The notes beneath the pieces were generated by a model. That model did no database searches and had not been told where the DNA came from. It was given only the letters and a program-made list of their open reading frames with translations. This document shows positions 1 to 10,990 of a stretch of DNA of 64,000 nucleotides, in pieces (position 1 is the first letter of the stretch; the number at the start of each line of letters is the position of its first letter). This stretch comes from Aspidiotus rigidus (Eukaryota > Arthropoda > Insecta > Hemiptera > Diaspididae), in NCBI GenBank assembly GCA_035079385.1, contig JAVHKY010000023.1:9399501-9463500 (forward strand), written 5' to 3'. The translations under genes and the position numbers were made by a program.

Positions 1-1921
1 ATATGTAACTGCCCATTTTACCTCCTTCGTACAAAACTGTTGTTGTTTGTTGGAGCAACACACCACGATATAGGTCTAATTCTTCGTTTCAACTTTAGCA
101 TAGCGTTCGAAATTCAAGATTGCTATATACTCTTCTCAGCGTAAAGAGACCATCAATCTACGACGCCGACACAAGAGCGAAATACTTTGAAATTACAGTA
201 AAAAGAGAACAAAACAAAGCAAAACATAATTTAACACTTCGCCTTAAGAGCTAAGACGACTAAAAATAATAGTCTCACGATACCGCGCAAAAGAATGAAG
301 ACAATTATCATTATCGCGGAATAATATCACGTCGCGACTGAGCTACATACTATCTACCTATAAATAAATGAGTAAATGCGACATGGATTGGTCAATGTAA
401 TAATAATAATTCACATCAAGAAGACGGATACGGCGAGCAATCCGATGTTTCTAGAAAATTTTTCCGTCCATTAATTCATAAATTGGTGTAAAAATTAATA
501 ATTTCTCCCTTGTCACATCAGCGCATTCTCCTACAAGTTGTTGACCCACCCCGTGATAAGAGACAACAAAATAATGAAGCCCTTCTCCAGAAGAAAAATC
601 TCTCGTCCTCTCATCGACTAGAGCGTTCCACGAATTATGAAAAATTCCTGAGATAAAAAAAAATCGACGACGATGATTACGAGATTGTCTAGCACGAGAG
701 ATGCTACAAATCGGGATGTCTAGTTGAAGCTGAAAGTGACTAATCAGGTAGCCCAACAGACCTATGAGCGAGAGGAAAGTTCATCTACTTCGTAAAATAA
801 CCGAACTGTAGGTACCTAATAACTAATAAGACTTGTATCTACCTTGTAGGTCTGGGTAGAGCGTAGATCGTGGTAATAGACATGGAAGGCTGCGGGCTAC
901 TTATTCAATGAGCAAAAACACTGCCTATTCGTTAAAGTACGATTTTTCATTGCCAAGGATAACGTATCGATTTACTTGTACTCGATAAACCTCCGCATAT
1001 AACTCGATAATTTTACCCATCTGATACATTTTGCGTTATTATACGCCCATTCATCAATGACTAGCACGAGCCATTTAGGTCCAGCGATGCGTACACCCAG
1101 CTTTCATGTTTTGAACCACACACAGAACGCCATGGAATTGTGTGAGAAATTCTCACTTAGTTATTTCCATATCTTATCTGCGGCAATTACCGTATTCCGT
1201 TAGCGATGGAAAATCTTCTTCTGTATTACTTATTTTTATAATCGAAAAGGCTAATCGCGTTTGATGGAAAAACTCCCCCCTCGTTTTCAGAGACTTACTC
1301 TTGAACGATCGAGCGCTCAGTTTGCGTCCTTTTATACGAGAAAAATTATTTAGGAAGACTTGTTCCGCACTATTAATCTGATTCATCTAATGCACTCGGT
1401 TGCTTTTTCACATTAAGACGAGACGTTCATCACGATCGATATTTTATTTGAAAGTTTAAAATGCTATAAAAAAAGTGTGGAATTTTTTTTCAACGCAGGT
1501 GATCCAACTACACGCGTCGCGCAGCTCGTCGTAGGCTTCCATTTTAGAGAAATGGGGAGCACGCATCTCCATATGAAACAAGACAAACTTTTTTATGCTT
1601 TGATTCGTCAAATGGTTGTCACGACACCTACGTAAGATTACAATAGGAGGAGGGTAAAAGTCTCGGCTCGAAAATTGGAAGGGTCTGTATAACCTTGATC
1701 TACTAAGGTACCATAGGCAGAACGTCATTTTAGCGGCAAGCATGAACGCGTTCCACGCAGCCTCGCGGGAAAACGAAGGTGACCTATTTGTATGCACGCC
1801 AAGACTGTCCATACGTTCCGCGACACTGCGCGAAACGCGTTCGTACTTCGAATTTTTTTTTTTTGTTGTTGAAATGGCATATTGACATAAGCTCTTCTTT
1901 AGCTGGGTCAAATGGTCAAGA
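1..1921. other. Unassigned AT-rich DNA
   Basis: I see no gene that can be supported here. Several short open frames exist on the minus strand, the longest 151 codons at 1456-1911, but none shows a recognisable motif, a conserved-looking block or splice-bounded structure. The stretch ends where a truncated LINE begins. Confidence 0.4.
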
Positions 1922-1933
1922 TTACTAGAAACA

Positions 1934-2572
1934 ATGGAGAAAAAGAAGATTAATAGTCAATTAATACAAATTATTCAGAACTACTTTGAAAACAGAAAAA
2001 TATGTTTCTTTGACAAAGATAATAACCTAAAGTTAGAACATGCTTTATCCTCTGGAGTACCACAAGGCTCAGCCTTATCGCCAACATTGTTTAATATTGC
2101 AATGACTGAAGTACATGAAGCAGTAAAGGAAACTAAAAAATTCAAACTCTTGAGCTATGCCGATGACCTGCTGATAATAGTGGGAATAAATAAAATGACT
2201 GACTCTAAATTAATAAACGATAAGATAGAAATGATAAAACTTAAACTGGAATACTTAGGCCTAACATTCAATCCGAATAAAACACAGATGCTTTTCTTAT
2301 CTCGGAGACATAAAAAATACGAATTTCAAAAAAGAATGGAAGGAAAAATAAAGTTGGGGCAGGAGAAAATAATATTCCATACAGAAATGAAATATCTAGG
2401 AATAACAATCGACCCAAACCTAAACTATAATAAACACGTAGAATACATTACAAGCAAATTAAGAAAATATTATAATAAAATTCGGGCTTTATATGGTAAC
2501 ACTTTTGGTATGGACACATGTAAAAGAGAAATATTGTACAATGCACTTTTTCGCTCAATGATAGAATATGGC

Positions 2573-2580
<8 letters not shown>
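1934..2580 (+). pseudogene. LINE reverse transcriptase, palm and thumb (fragment 1)
   Basis: The frame shows SGVPQGSALSPTLF (RT motif B region) followed by YADDLLIIV, the catalytic aspartate motif of reverse transcriptases, and then the LGLTFNPNKTQ and MKYLGITID blocks typical of non-LTR RTs. It lacks the upstream fingers and the endonuclease, so it cannot retrotranspose. The frame runs straight into a poly-T tract and stops there, and the lost continuation resumes at 2791. The family call (R1/I-like, not RTE) rests on the zinc knuckle in the second fragment. Confidence 0.8.
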
Positions 2581-2623
<43 letters not shown>

Positions 2624-2790
2624 TTACGAGCACTAGAGCTTCACGAGGGCTATTGGCTCGGCGTTACAAAAGTTATGAATATTATAAATAACACTTGAGA
2701 AAGGGAGGTTTTAAGGAAGTTGGTAGAGTAACGGAAAGTGAGGAAGGATAAGAGGATGGAATATAATGTCGAGTGTAACTGCTTCAGGTA
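2581..2790 (-). mobile_element. Reversed LINE 3' tail inserted into the LINE at 1922-3790
   Basis: The block starts with about 38 T residues and then reads ACGAGCACTAGAGC and GGGCTATTGGCTCGG, so on the minus strand it is a LINE 3' end with a poly-A tail. The same tail sequence recurs at about 60455-60640 (minus), inside the MITE at 16866-16921 (plus) and at the end of the fragment at 24370-24643 (plus). It breaks the RT open frame after the YGSLA residues. The right edge near 2790 is set by where the R1-type frame resumes. Confidence 0.7.
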
Positions 2791-3441
2791 ATGGTGTGTA
2801 AAAGTTTACATTATTTTGAGAAGCTTAAAAATACTGAGATTAAGAAACTAAAATCACTTCAAAGGACAGTATTAATAGGAATAATCTCAGCATACAGAAC
2901 AGTATCTCATACAGCCTCACACGTTATAGCTGGAATAACCCCAATTGATCTGCAATTAAGCCAAACTAACAAAATAAAAACATTGAAAATTAAATTCAAA
3001 GAAAATAAAATGACGAAAAAAGAAATGGTAGAAAGCATAAAAACAATAAGATTAGATACAATTAAAAATTGGCAGGAACAATATGAAAAAGAAAGGACAG
3101 GTAGGAGAACAGCTAAATTGATTCCAGACATAGGGATAAGACTTGAAAACAAGAAATTGAAATCAAATTATTTTTTAACACAGTATTTGACGGGACATGG
3201 GAATTTTGCAACTTACCTCAAAAATTTCAATATTATAAATGATAGTCACTGCAGGGAATGCTTAAATTCTGATGATGATCCGGATCACACCTTTATAAAA
3301 TGCAAAAATTTTGATCGTATCAGGGGGGATGCTAAAATAACTACAGAGGAATTGGGACAGTGCCTGCAGAACGGGGAATGCCACCAAAAATTGGATGGAT
3401 ATATAAGAAAGATATTAAAAACCAAAAAAGAAATCAAATAG
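2791..3441 (+). pseudogene. LINE ORF2 C-terminal region (fragment 2)
   Basis: This 216-codon frame continues the RT of 1934-2580 past the insertion. It begins in the post-RT helical region (residues about 1-40) and carries near its C-terminus CRECLNSDDDPDHTFIKC, a CCHC-type zinc knuckle usual after the RT of R1-clade LINEs. It ends in a normal stop and is followed by an A-rich, AAAT-repeat 3' region. It is remarkably intact apart from the insertion, which implies a fairly young copy. Confidence 0.7.
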
Positions 3442-3470
3442 ACTGAGAGGAGAAGGAAGGGAAAAGAAAA

Positions 3471-3640
3471 AAAAAAGAAAAAATAAATAAAAATAAATAA
3501 AAATAAATAAATAAATAAAATAAATAAATAAATAAAATGAAATAAAAATAAATAAAAAATAAAAATAAAATAGAATAAAATAAAATTAATAAATAAATAA
3601 GATAAAATAAGTAAAATGAAATAAAAACAGAAGTCATACC
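3471..3640. repeat. (AAAT)n-rich low-complexity tract
   Basis: A run of AAATA/AAAT units with a few substitutions lies in the 3' untranslated region of the R1-type LINE. Open frames seen on the minus strand here encode only F, I, L and Y and are artefacts of composition. Confidence 0.9.
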
Positions 3641-3790
3641 CTCTTTCAATAGGTAGAGTTAAGTGTATAGTTATACAGTGTATTTCGAACTCGTCATGAG
3701 AGGGGTGGGGAAAAACCATGGTAAAACCCACCCAACTCTCATGACTAAATGTAATGTTTAAATTTAAATAAGTAAAAAAAAAAAAAAAAA

Positions 3791-4122
3791 TCTGCTTTAG
3801 GGCCTTGAGATGGAATTTGGAAAGGTTTCGACTTTCGATCTAGTCTAGTATATCATGTATGATAAGCCAATATTGACAAATTCTTGAGGGTTGTAGGTTC
3901 TAAAACCCTCTGATTTTTGCATAGGTACGTCAATTATCTGCTGAAAAATCGTGAATACAGTAAATTCTATTCAAATGTGGATGACCTCCACTTGAAAATG
4001 TCTATCTTAAATATTGGTTGAATAATAATTGTTCCGTTCTGTTGGGCGTTTTGCAGAATCTGCTCACCTATCTACGATAAAAATCTTTCTTGTTGCGATC
4101 TGTTCCGATTCTGTTTCTTCTC
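3791..4122. other. No feature seen
   Basis: Unique-looking AT-rich sequence between the LINE poly-A tail and the long inverted repeat. No open frame or repeat was recognised. Confidence 0.4.
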
Positions 4123-4831
4123 AACGTGGAATATAGGAATCACAGGGGATGTAACAAATTTAATAGTTCAAAAATATACAATCACAGACAAAAAATCGAA
4201 AGGTCTAATTAAAGTAAAAATGAAACTCGGTAGAAAAACGAAACGAAAAATGTAAAAAATAATAAAACCGTCAAAAATCAATAAAATGAATCGTCAGAAG
4301 TCGAAAATAAACTAAAAAATAATAAAAACCGTCTAAAATCGAAAAAAAATTTTTTAATAAAAAATTAAGAATAAAACGTCGAAAAAAATTTTTAAACCAA
4401 CACAAATAAAAGCGAAAAAGGATGGAATTTATTGGTAACAAAAACGTAAGTTAAGAAATATTAGACCGATATTTAGCTAGATAGTGGATTTTTGAGCGGA
4501 CGTTTTTGTTACCAATAAATTCCATTCCTTTTCGGTTTTGTTTTGGTCTTAAAATTTCTTTCGACATTTTATTCTTAATTTTTTATCTTTTTAAAAAAAA
4601 AATTCGACTTTGAATGGTTTTTATTATTTTTTAGTTCAGTTTCGACTTCTGAAGATTTATTTTACTGATTTTTTGACGGTTTTATTATTTTTTATATTTT
4701 TCGTACCGTTTTTTACCGGTTTTAGTTTCATTTTTACTCTAATTAGACCTTTCTATTTTTCGTCTGTGAATGTGTATTTTTGAACTACCTATTAAATTTG
4801 TTATGTTCCCTGTGATTCCTATTCTACGTTA
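4123..4831. repeat. Long imperfect inverted repeat (hairpin, arms about 325 bp)
   Basis: The left arm (about 4123-4447) opens with AACGTGGAATATAGGAATCA and the right arm (about 4500-4831) closes with its near reverse complement, ending in TTCCTATTCTACGTT. Inner ends also match: GGTAACAAAAACGT against ACGTTTTTGTTACC. A loop of only about 50 bp separates them. Most of the element would fold into one stem, as in fold-back MITEs. It codes for nothing. A transcript would be a long hairpin RNA and so a possible small-RNA source, which is inference. Confidence 0.85.
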
Positions 4832-5618
4832 ATTATGGATCGTACTTTTGAGGATTCTGTAAAATTTGTTTTTTTTTTTTCCCATTCACCTCTACAGTTT
4901 CAATTCCAATACGTTGCAGTATTAATCTCGGCCCCGAAGATGCCGTAGGTATGAGCGAAACGTCGCGTCGGTCCTTATTTTATTTTCAACATTTCTTTTA
5001 TTTTATAATATCTTTTTTTAATATACATATTACTCGTATATCTTTTTTTTATTTTTTATATTTTTCTGTAATTCGATTTCAACAGACGGCAGTGCCACAA
5101 AAATAATATACTTCAATTTTTTCCTCTTGTTTTTTAAAAAGAACGTGCATTGGCGATGTACAATTTATGACGCCCTCGAGATCCGCAGCCAGAATCAATT
5201 TGTAGTGCAAGCTTCATGAAAGTTAGTGAAGGCCGAATTTTTCCACACTTTTCTTTCTTCGTTCAACATGATGATGAGTTTTTAAATGTGAGGATTGTAT
5301 TTTTAGCTATCGGGGCTGAGCCTCCCTCAAACATCCAGAATTTTCCCCCGACCTCCTTATTAAGTAATTATTCATTCCATTAGCAAAATTAATGCAAGTC
5401 CTCTTTCTCATTCTACTTATTTGGACCATCAGCGAAATCTTAATGAAATCCAAGTCTCTTCCCAAGTCCTCTTCTTTATAATATCTATCTGCCTATATTG
5501 CTACAAAAGCCCGCCATCAGCCCCAGTCACCCTTTGACCAGCTGTAGCAAGATGTAGCAGTGGGTAAACACTTCGCGCAGTCATACACGTCCAACTCACC
5601 CAAATCAAAAGTACTCAA
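4832..5618. other. No gene seen
   Basis: AT-rich DNA with T-runs. The segment near 4934-4965 resembles 3' ends of some retroelements (see rejected list). No coding frame was recognised. Confidence 0.35.
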
Positions 5619-6990
5619 CTAACAAACGTGGATACGGCGGGTGTAATTATAACTTCCGGAGGTAAAATACCCCGACGCCAGATCTCTTGGTCGGGGGCGC
5701 TTTGCCTCGCTCTTGGAAGATGTTAAGAATCGCATCTTGGAAAGTAAGAACGCTCCTGAACATAACAAGAAGCGTAAAGCCTGAGAGAGGGCGGCTCTAG
5801 TGGATAGGGAGCGTAGTAGACTGAACATAAATGTGGCCGCACTCAAAGAAAAGCGTCTCCGTCAGAGAAACTAATTACACCTTTCACTGGCGCAGAGGAA
5901 AAACAGGTGGCTCAAGATAGCATGAATAACTTAGTGGACTGCATGGCATCGCTGCCCACAGGAGTAAATAAGTGGGTAATGCTGCTAAGACTTGAAACGT
6001 CTTATAATAAAAATGGAGTCGTCTACCTTATCAGTGCTTACGCCCCCACAATGAAGGCAAACAAAGAGGTAAAGGAGGAATTCTACGAACAGCTGAGCAA
6101 TACTTTTGAGAAGATACCAGCCGACAAGAAGTTACTGATGCTGGGAGATTTCAACGCGAGGTTTGGACAGGAATACGAAACATGGCGGGGGGCCTAGGCA
6201 AAAGTAACTCAAATGGGATCCTGCTTCTTAGTCACGGCACATACTATCTTCAAAGTCGAGAAGGTACTCAAGAGAACGTGTATGCACCCAATATCTCAAG
6301 TTGATTATGTTAATATGCGCACGATTATCGTACTTACAAGAGTCTATCGAGGAACCGAGTGTGACACTGACCATCGCCTACTTACATAGCAAAAAAAGAC
6401 CAAATCTCTATCTCGCTCGCACCGAGCCCGGAGAAGTGAGCGCTATAATGTACTCAGCTTTAAAGACCAAGGAGTGGCAAATAACTTTATGACAGAGATA
6501 AAAAACATATTTGAAATGCCTGACCCGAGCAAACCCTCGCCCAATCAGGAAACGGACCCGAACTCACTATGGCGCGATATTCGCGGATCCCTGACTAGCA
6601 TATCTAACCAGATAATAGAGATGCCTATCTAAGGAAAAAGCAACCAGACTGGCTCGTCGAAAACGAGAACAGGAAGAGAGAGCTCCATAAGAGCATGCTG
6701 AATAATTCTGGCGATAGAAGACTGGCGCGTAACTTCAAAACGGCAAAGGCTAATGTCCAGAGAATTACACGACGTTTAAAAACCAAATGGTGTAAGGAAA
6801 AGGCAGAAAAGCTTGAAAAATTTGCGGATACCCATGACTCTAGGCCCTTCTACGAGAGTAAAAAGCAGATTTATGGGCCACAACACAATAAAGAAAGTAG
6901 CATTAGAAATTTCCGGCAAAAATCGTCGAAGTCCATTTTTATCTCAATGACGGTGCTTTCAGATACCAATATCATAAAAAAATATAATTG
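5619..6990 (+). mobile_element. Decayed RTE-like LINE endonuclease and linker fragment
   Basis: Broken plus-strand frames read in order as a non-LTR retrotransposon endonuclease. A WKVRTLL block lies near 5735, the N-terminal strand of AP-endonuclease-like domains. LISAYAPT and LLMLGDFNARFG follow in the frame 5907-6197, and a DTDHRLL block sits near 6350-6390 where the catalytic histidine motif is expected. Downstream (6500-6990) is a lysine-rich linker with LWRDIRGSLTS-type sequence. Frameshifts and stops separate the parts, and the reverse transcriptase is missing. The block order matches elements often annotated as craniofacial development protein 2-like. Confidence 0.75.
5907..6197 (+). 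pseudogene. LINE endonuclease fragment
   Basis: A 96-codon frame holding two signature blocks of the exonuclease-endonuclease-phosphatase fold: LISAYAPT at residues about 32-39 and GDFNARFG at about 81-88, whose Asp and Asn are catalytic or metal-binding in the family. It is cut by a stop right after the second block. Before it, the N-terminal block near 5735 is in another frame, so at least one frameshift has occurred. Clearly dead. Confidence 0.7.
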
Positions 6991-7279
6991 AAATTTTCAA
7001 TATCAATGTAAGCAAACCTAAAAGTCCTGCAAAAGTGCTTCATTATTACTTTCCAATTTTTGTAGACACCTTGAATAACAGTGGACGAATCTCTTCCCTC
7101 ATGAAACAAAAAGGTTCTCTGGTGAAACATGAGGAAAATCTTGATTCATTTATCATTAGAGTGAGTCTAAAATTTTCTCTCTTCTTGGTACGTAGAATAC
7201 TGGGCTTAGGAATATGAACTATTAATACGCAAAGGAAACAAATAATAGACTAGATTCATAACTGTCACTAAGTATGGAC

Positions 7280-7813
7280 TCAGAATTTCTTCTTTCGTTT
7301 TCTTTTTTGTCTTCTTTTTCTATCAGAAGTGAGCATATTATAATACAAGCCAACATCTCTCATTAGCGGCCATTGAGCGATTTTTTTTTCAATGGTCAAG
7401 CTGACATTGTCATTGCATCGTGATGTTCGAGGTACGTTTAGAAAAAATACCTCTCCATCTGGACCACTAGCATAGGAATTCTTGATGTCATCCTCAGCCG
7501 AATTCTGCGTATGTTCATATATACAATTAACCACGTCTGCTTGTATTTTGATACAGTCAGCTCGTTCCAATCTGATGTTTCTTTTTCTGATGTATATTTG
7601 TTTCAAATTTGATTTTTTTGGAGTTTGCCATTCGCAAAATGACTGCGGATCCCACATCCATATTACGATACCATTAACTGAGTACGAAATTAATGAATAA
7701 TTAGTGATCACATTTTGAAGTAGATGGGTCTTTTTTGAAGAGGGGTACGCCGTTTTTCTTACATGCATAAAATATGAAATGCCGATGGTTATATCACGGC
7801 ATGATGACGTCAC
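7280..7813 (-). CDS. Unidentified 177-codon open frame
   Basis: I do not recognise this protein. It is the longest frame between 7 and 12 kb not made of simple sequence. The N-terminal third overlaps the small repeated block at 7780-7950. The middle has mixed composition with Trp, Cys and Asp (for example WMWDPQSFCEWQ at about residues 52-63), and the C-terminus is a basic tail of Arg and Lys. There is no signal peptide or membrane segment. It could be a decayed transposon protein, an exon of an unseen gene, or chance in a region only moderately AT-rich. Confidence 0.25.
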   Translation of the reverse strand: MTSSCRDITIGISYFMHVRKTAYPSSKKTHLLQNVITNYSLISYSVNGIVIWMWDPQSFCEWQTPKKSNLKQIYIRKRNIRLERADCIKIQADVVNCIYEHTQNSAEDDIKNSYASGPDGEVFFLNVPRTSRCNDNVSLTIEKKIAQWPLMRDVGLYYNMLTSDRKRRQKRKRKKKF

Positions 7814-7960
7814 AAAAGTGTATATGTCCTAAAGTTGAAAGTGATGATGTCACTGGCCGAGAACGTCGCAAGTGTGTAAATTTCTTAAAGTTGGAGGTGA
7901 TCGCGAATATGTCACAGGTTGATGACGTTATAAAATGTATATCAATAGCCAAGAGTGAAA

Positions 7961-8160
7961 AAGTTCTATCTGCATCCTTGTAGAACAACTTTGACGCAGA
8001 TCCGCTATCAAAGGAATGAGGTCCAACTTCAAATATTTTGCAATGTTGATTGTCTTGAAGCTGTGATTTGGAACTCTATGATGATATCATCGTACAATAT
8101 TTCGTACCTAGAAGTGAACTGCGGATCTGCGTCAAAATTGTCATGCAGATAGAATTTTCT
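7961..8160. mobile_element. Small MITE with about 40-bp terminal inverted repeats
   Basis: The left end (7961-8005) reads AAGTTCTATCTGCAT and then TTTGACGCAGATCCGC. The right end (8121-8160) is the reverse complement, GCGGATCTGCGTCAAA and then ATGCAGATAGAATTTT, with one 8-bp indel between arms. About 115 bp of unique DNA separates them. It has no coding capacity and fits a non-autonomous DNA transposon; the superfamily is not determined. Confidence 0.65.
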
Positions 8161-9540
8161 TGCGCACCGTCGATATGTCTTGAATGGGCGAAAGTTTTGT
8201 CTAAATATTACGCGTAACTTAATCAACATAACATATTTAGGTAATAGAAATCAAAAGATGCGTGATAATATTAACATGAAATGCTGATTAATGAATGATG
8301 CAGTACGTAATAAAAAGCAAGCGAGTCAGAATGAAAGCGAGACATATCCATGATCTTATTGAGTGAAGTCTTATTGTCAAAAAATTTCGGAATATTTCTC
8401 AAAATGAAAATTTCTCGTTGAACAGGTTCTTTGTGTCAAATGAAAACGAAGAAATTTTGGAACAAAGGTAGAAAAAATTTGCAAATTCAGAAGGTATAGA
8501 GGTTGAAATTGAACAGGAGAAATGAGCCTCTGTTCAACGCTATCACTTTTCCAAGATTTTGACACTTCTCATGAAAAAAAAGAACAAAAAAAGGTTGAAA
8601 GATTAGAATTCTTTATTATTTTAGAGGTATTGCTAAGTGATTCAAGTACAGAGACGATTGATGGTGGTTTGCTCGATAGTTCCACACTTTGAAGATACGA
8701 ATATATATCTTCAAAAAAAGTTAAATCTTACAAATTACCAATTTAAATACGTTTTTTTCCTTCGAATTATTTTTTGTGGCTGATCATTATCTAATCCAGA
8801 AATAACTCACCTTCATGAAATCTAGCGAGTAGCGCTTCACTCGTATAGAGTGATGCGGATTTAATGGGTGAAATATTGAAGCAAACGGTCAATAATTTAA
8901 AAATGCAATGAAAAGTGACGAATTTTGTAAGAAACATTATTTAATGTCGTCGTGACAAAGAAAATGAATTCAACATTCAACCCACAAAAATAATATAAGA
9001 GTAATGGGCAAATGTATTCCATCTGTTTGCACAGATGTTGTGTACTCTTTGCGGAAAGAAAACAAAATATTTGAATAAACAAAAAATTACAGTCGAAATT
9101 CTAGTAGACATTTTATTCTTCAATTTTATATTCAGTGAAATTGAAAAGAAACCAAAATACGAGTAAGCTATTTTTTTTATTAATCTCGATATCGCAAACC
9201 GCATTCTTTATTTGGTTAGTTGAAAATTTATCCTTTCAGTTTTTAGTCTCAACAGGAGTTGTAGAGCCTCCAGCCCCAAATTGAAGATCATGAAACTGTC
9301 CAAGTTTCCTCACACTCTTCAACCCTTACGTGCAGCAAGTGTTTAGTTGTTTTTAACAGAGACGAATAACTGACGAATTTCCAACAAAATAAAGCTTCAA
9401 TTTTTCCAAACTAAAGTTTCATGAAAATCATAGTATCGAAGCGCTAGAGGATGAAGGATAATGGACCGCCAATTTGACTACAAGAAAAGTGCTTTCTCAT
9501 AAAATTACCGCACCTTCAACAGCCTCATTTTGATCCCCCT
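8161..9540. other. No gene seen
   Basis: AT-rich DNA with scattered short open frames (60-75 codons) lacking recognisable motifs. Nothing can be supported. Confidence 0.35.
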
Positions 9541-9549
9541 TTCTCCTCT

Positions 9550-10475
9550 CGCCTTCCCTGAGGAAGTCAAATTTATTAAGCATCTTGCCTGTTTTTCTCT
9601 CGCCTTCCCTTGGGAAGTCAAATTTATTAAGCATCTTGCCTGCTCTAATGGCGTCAAATTTGATATTGACCGTATGGTCCGTAAGAAACTTACTTCTAAA
9701 GCTCTCGACTCTACTGCTTCTGTCCCTCGCCATTTGCTAGTTTTGAGGGAGAGGTTAAGATGGATTCGAATACTCTTTTCAAGAAAAGTTTCCTCCCAAT
9801 TTTCCTTCCATAAAAAGCCCACTAGCCATCCTCTTTCAAACCCCCTTTTTTTTAGCGGGTAACCCGCTATCCCTCCGCGAGCGCGAGCGGTCCAAGGTTG
9901 ATGACTAGTCACGGAGAGGGAGGGGGGAGTTAGACAAATTTTGACTCTCGAGCTATTTATGATAGGAGAGGGACTTGGAATAATTTTGACCTCTAAGATG
10001 AGAGGTGGGGGACTGAGGAAATTCTCGTCCACAATCGCGAGCGGTCTGAGGTTGATGACGTCACGGAGGGGGGGGGTTGGAAAAATTTCGACTCTCGAGC
10101 TATTTATGATACGAGGGGGACTTGGAGGGGGACTTGGAATAATTTTGACCTCTAAGATGATAGATGGAGGACTGAGGAAATTTTCGTCCGCGATCGCGAG
10201 CCTTTCGCCTTCCCTTAGTGAGTCAAATTTATCAAGCATCTTGCCTGCTCTAATGGCGTCAAACTTGATATTGACCGTATGGTCCGTAAGAAACTTACTT
10301 CTGAGGCTCTCGACTCCACTACTTCTCTCCCCCGCCATTTCCCAGTTTCGAGGGAGAGGTCAAGATGGATTCGATTCCATTTTTCGGGCAAAGTTTCCTC
10401 ACAATTTCCTTCCAGAAGAAGCCCAGTAGCCATCCTCTTTCCAACCCCCTTTTTTTAAACGGGTAACCCGCTATG
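9550..10475. repeat. Pair of long direct repeats
   Basis: A block of about 260-310 bp occurs twice, at about 9559-9870 and 10213-10475. Both copies run through AAGCATCTTGCCTG, GGCGTCAAA, CGTATGGTCCGTAAGAAACT and AGCCATCCTCTTTC and end in the palindrome GGGTAACCCG. Between and after them lie TGACGTCA-type units. Open frames on both strands here (up to 277 codons, minus) are repeats read through and show no protein family. Confidence 0.8.
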
Positions 10476-10990
10476 CCTTTTGTTTGAGGGTACTTTCAAG
10501 AAATTTCCGTCCGCGATCGCGAGCGGTCCACGGTTGATGACGTCACGGAGAGGGGGGGATTGGAAAAATTTCGACTCTCGAGCTATTTATGGTAGGAGAG
10601 GGACTTAGAATAATTTTGACCTCTAAGATGGTAGGTGGGGGACTGAGGAAATTTTCGCCCACGATCGCGAGCGTTTCGAGGTTGATGACGTCACGGAGAG
10701 GGGGGAGTTGGAAAAATCGCGACTAGCTGTTTATGATAGGAGAGGGACTTGAGAAAATTTCCACTCTCGAGCTATTTTAATATGATAGGACAGGGACTTG
10801 GAATAATTTTGATCTCTTAAGATATGATAGGGGGGGGGACTAAGGAAATTTTCGTCTATGATCGCGAGTGTTCCGAGGTTGATGACGTCAGGGAGAGGGA
10901 AGGAGTTGGAAAAATTTCGACTCTTGAGCTATTCATGATAGGAGGGTACTAGGAGGACTTGAAACAATTTTCTCTCTCGAGCTAGGATTT
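9890..10990. repeat. Degenerate tandem array with TGACGTCA cores
   Basis: The block GGTTGATGACGTCACGGAG (or a close variant) recurs at about 9896, 10052, 10533, 10680 and 10878. It alternates with CTCGAGCTATTTATGATAGG and GACTTGGAATAATTTTGACC. Units are about 150 bp. The same family lies in the opposite orientation at 21.1-23.0 kb and 59.6-59.9 kb, and degenerate copies lie at 28.26-28.6 kb. Each core is a perfect CRE/ATF-type palindrome. Confidence 0.8.

Larger units (their letters stand above)
1922..3790 (+). mobile_element. 5'-truncated R1-type LINE, interrupted, with poly-A tail
   Basis: The element opens in the palm region of its reverse transcriptase at about 1934, so the endonuclease and the start of the RT are missing. 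It carries RT and a C-terminal cysteine-histidine knuckle, then an A-rich AAAT-repeat 3' region, and ends in an 18-nt poly-A run at about 3773-3790. A 210-bp block in reverse orientation splits the coding region at 2581-2790. The 5' truncation and A tail are what target-primed reverse transcription produces. I could not identify a convincing target-site duplication. Confidence 0.8.

Noticed and set aside
1456..1911. 151-codon minus-strand frame
   Set aside because: No motif, no domain-like composition and no splice structure. Plausible by chance at this length.
3285..3731. 148- and 71-codon minus-strand frames rich in F, I, L, Y
   Set aside because: Pure artefact of the (AAAT)n tract in the LINE 3' region; likewise 60168-60548 on the plus strand.
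4934..4965. GAAGATGCCG...GAGCGAAACGTCG motif resembling Penelope-like or SINE 3' ends
   Set aside because: Only one short match, with no reverse transcriptase or GIY-YIG frame nearby and no ribozyme core of the CTGATGA type.
9505..10338. 277-codon minus-strand frame
   Set aside because: It runs through duplicated repeat units and its own peptide repeats follow the DNA repeats; no protein family.
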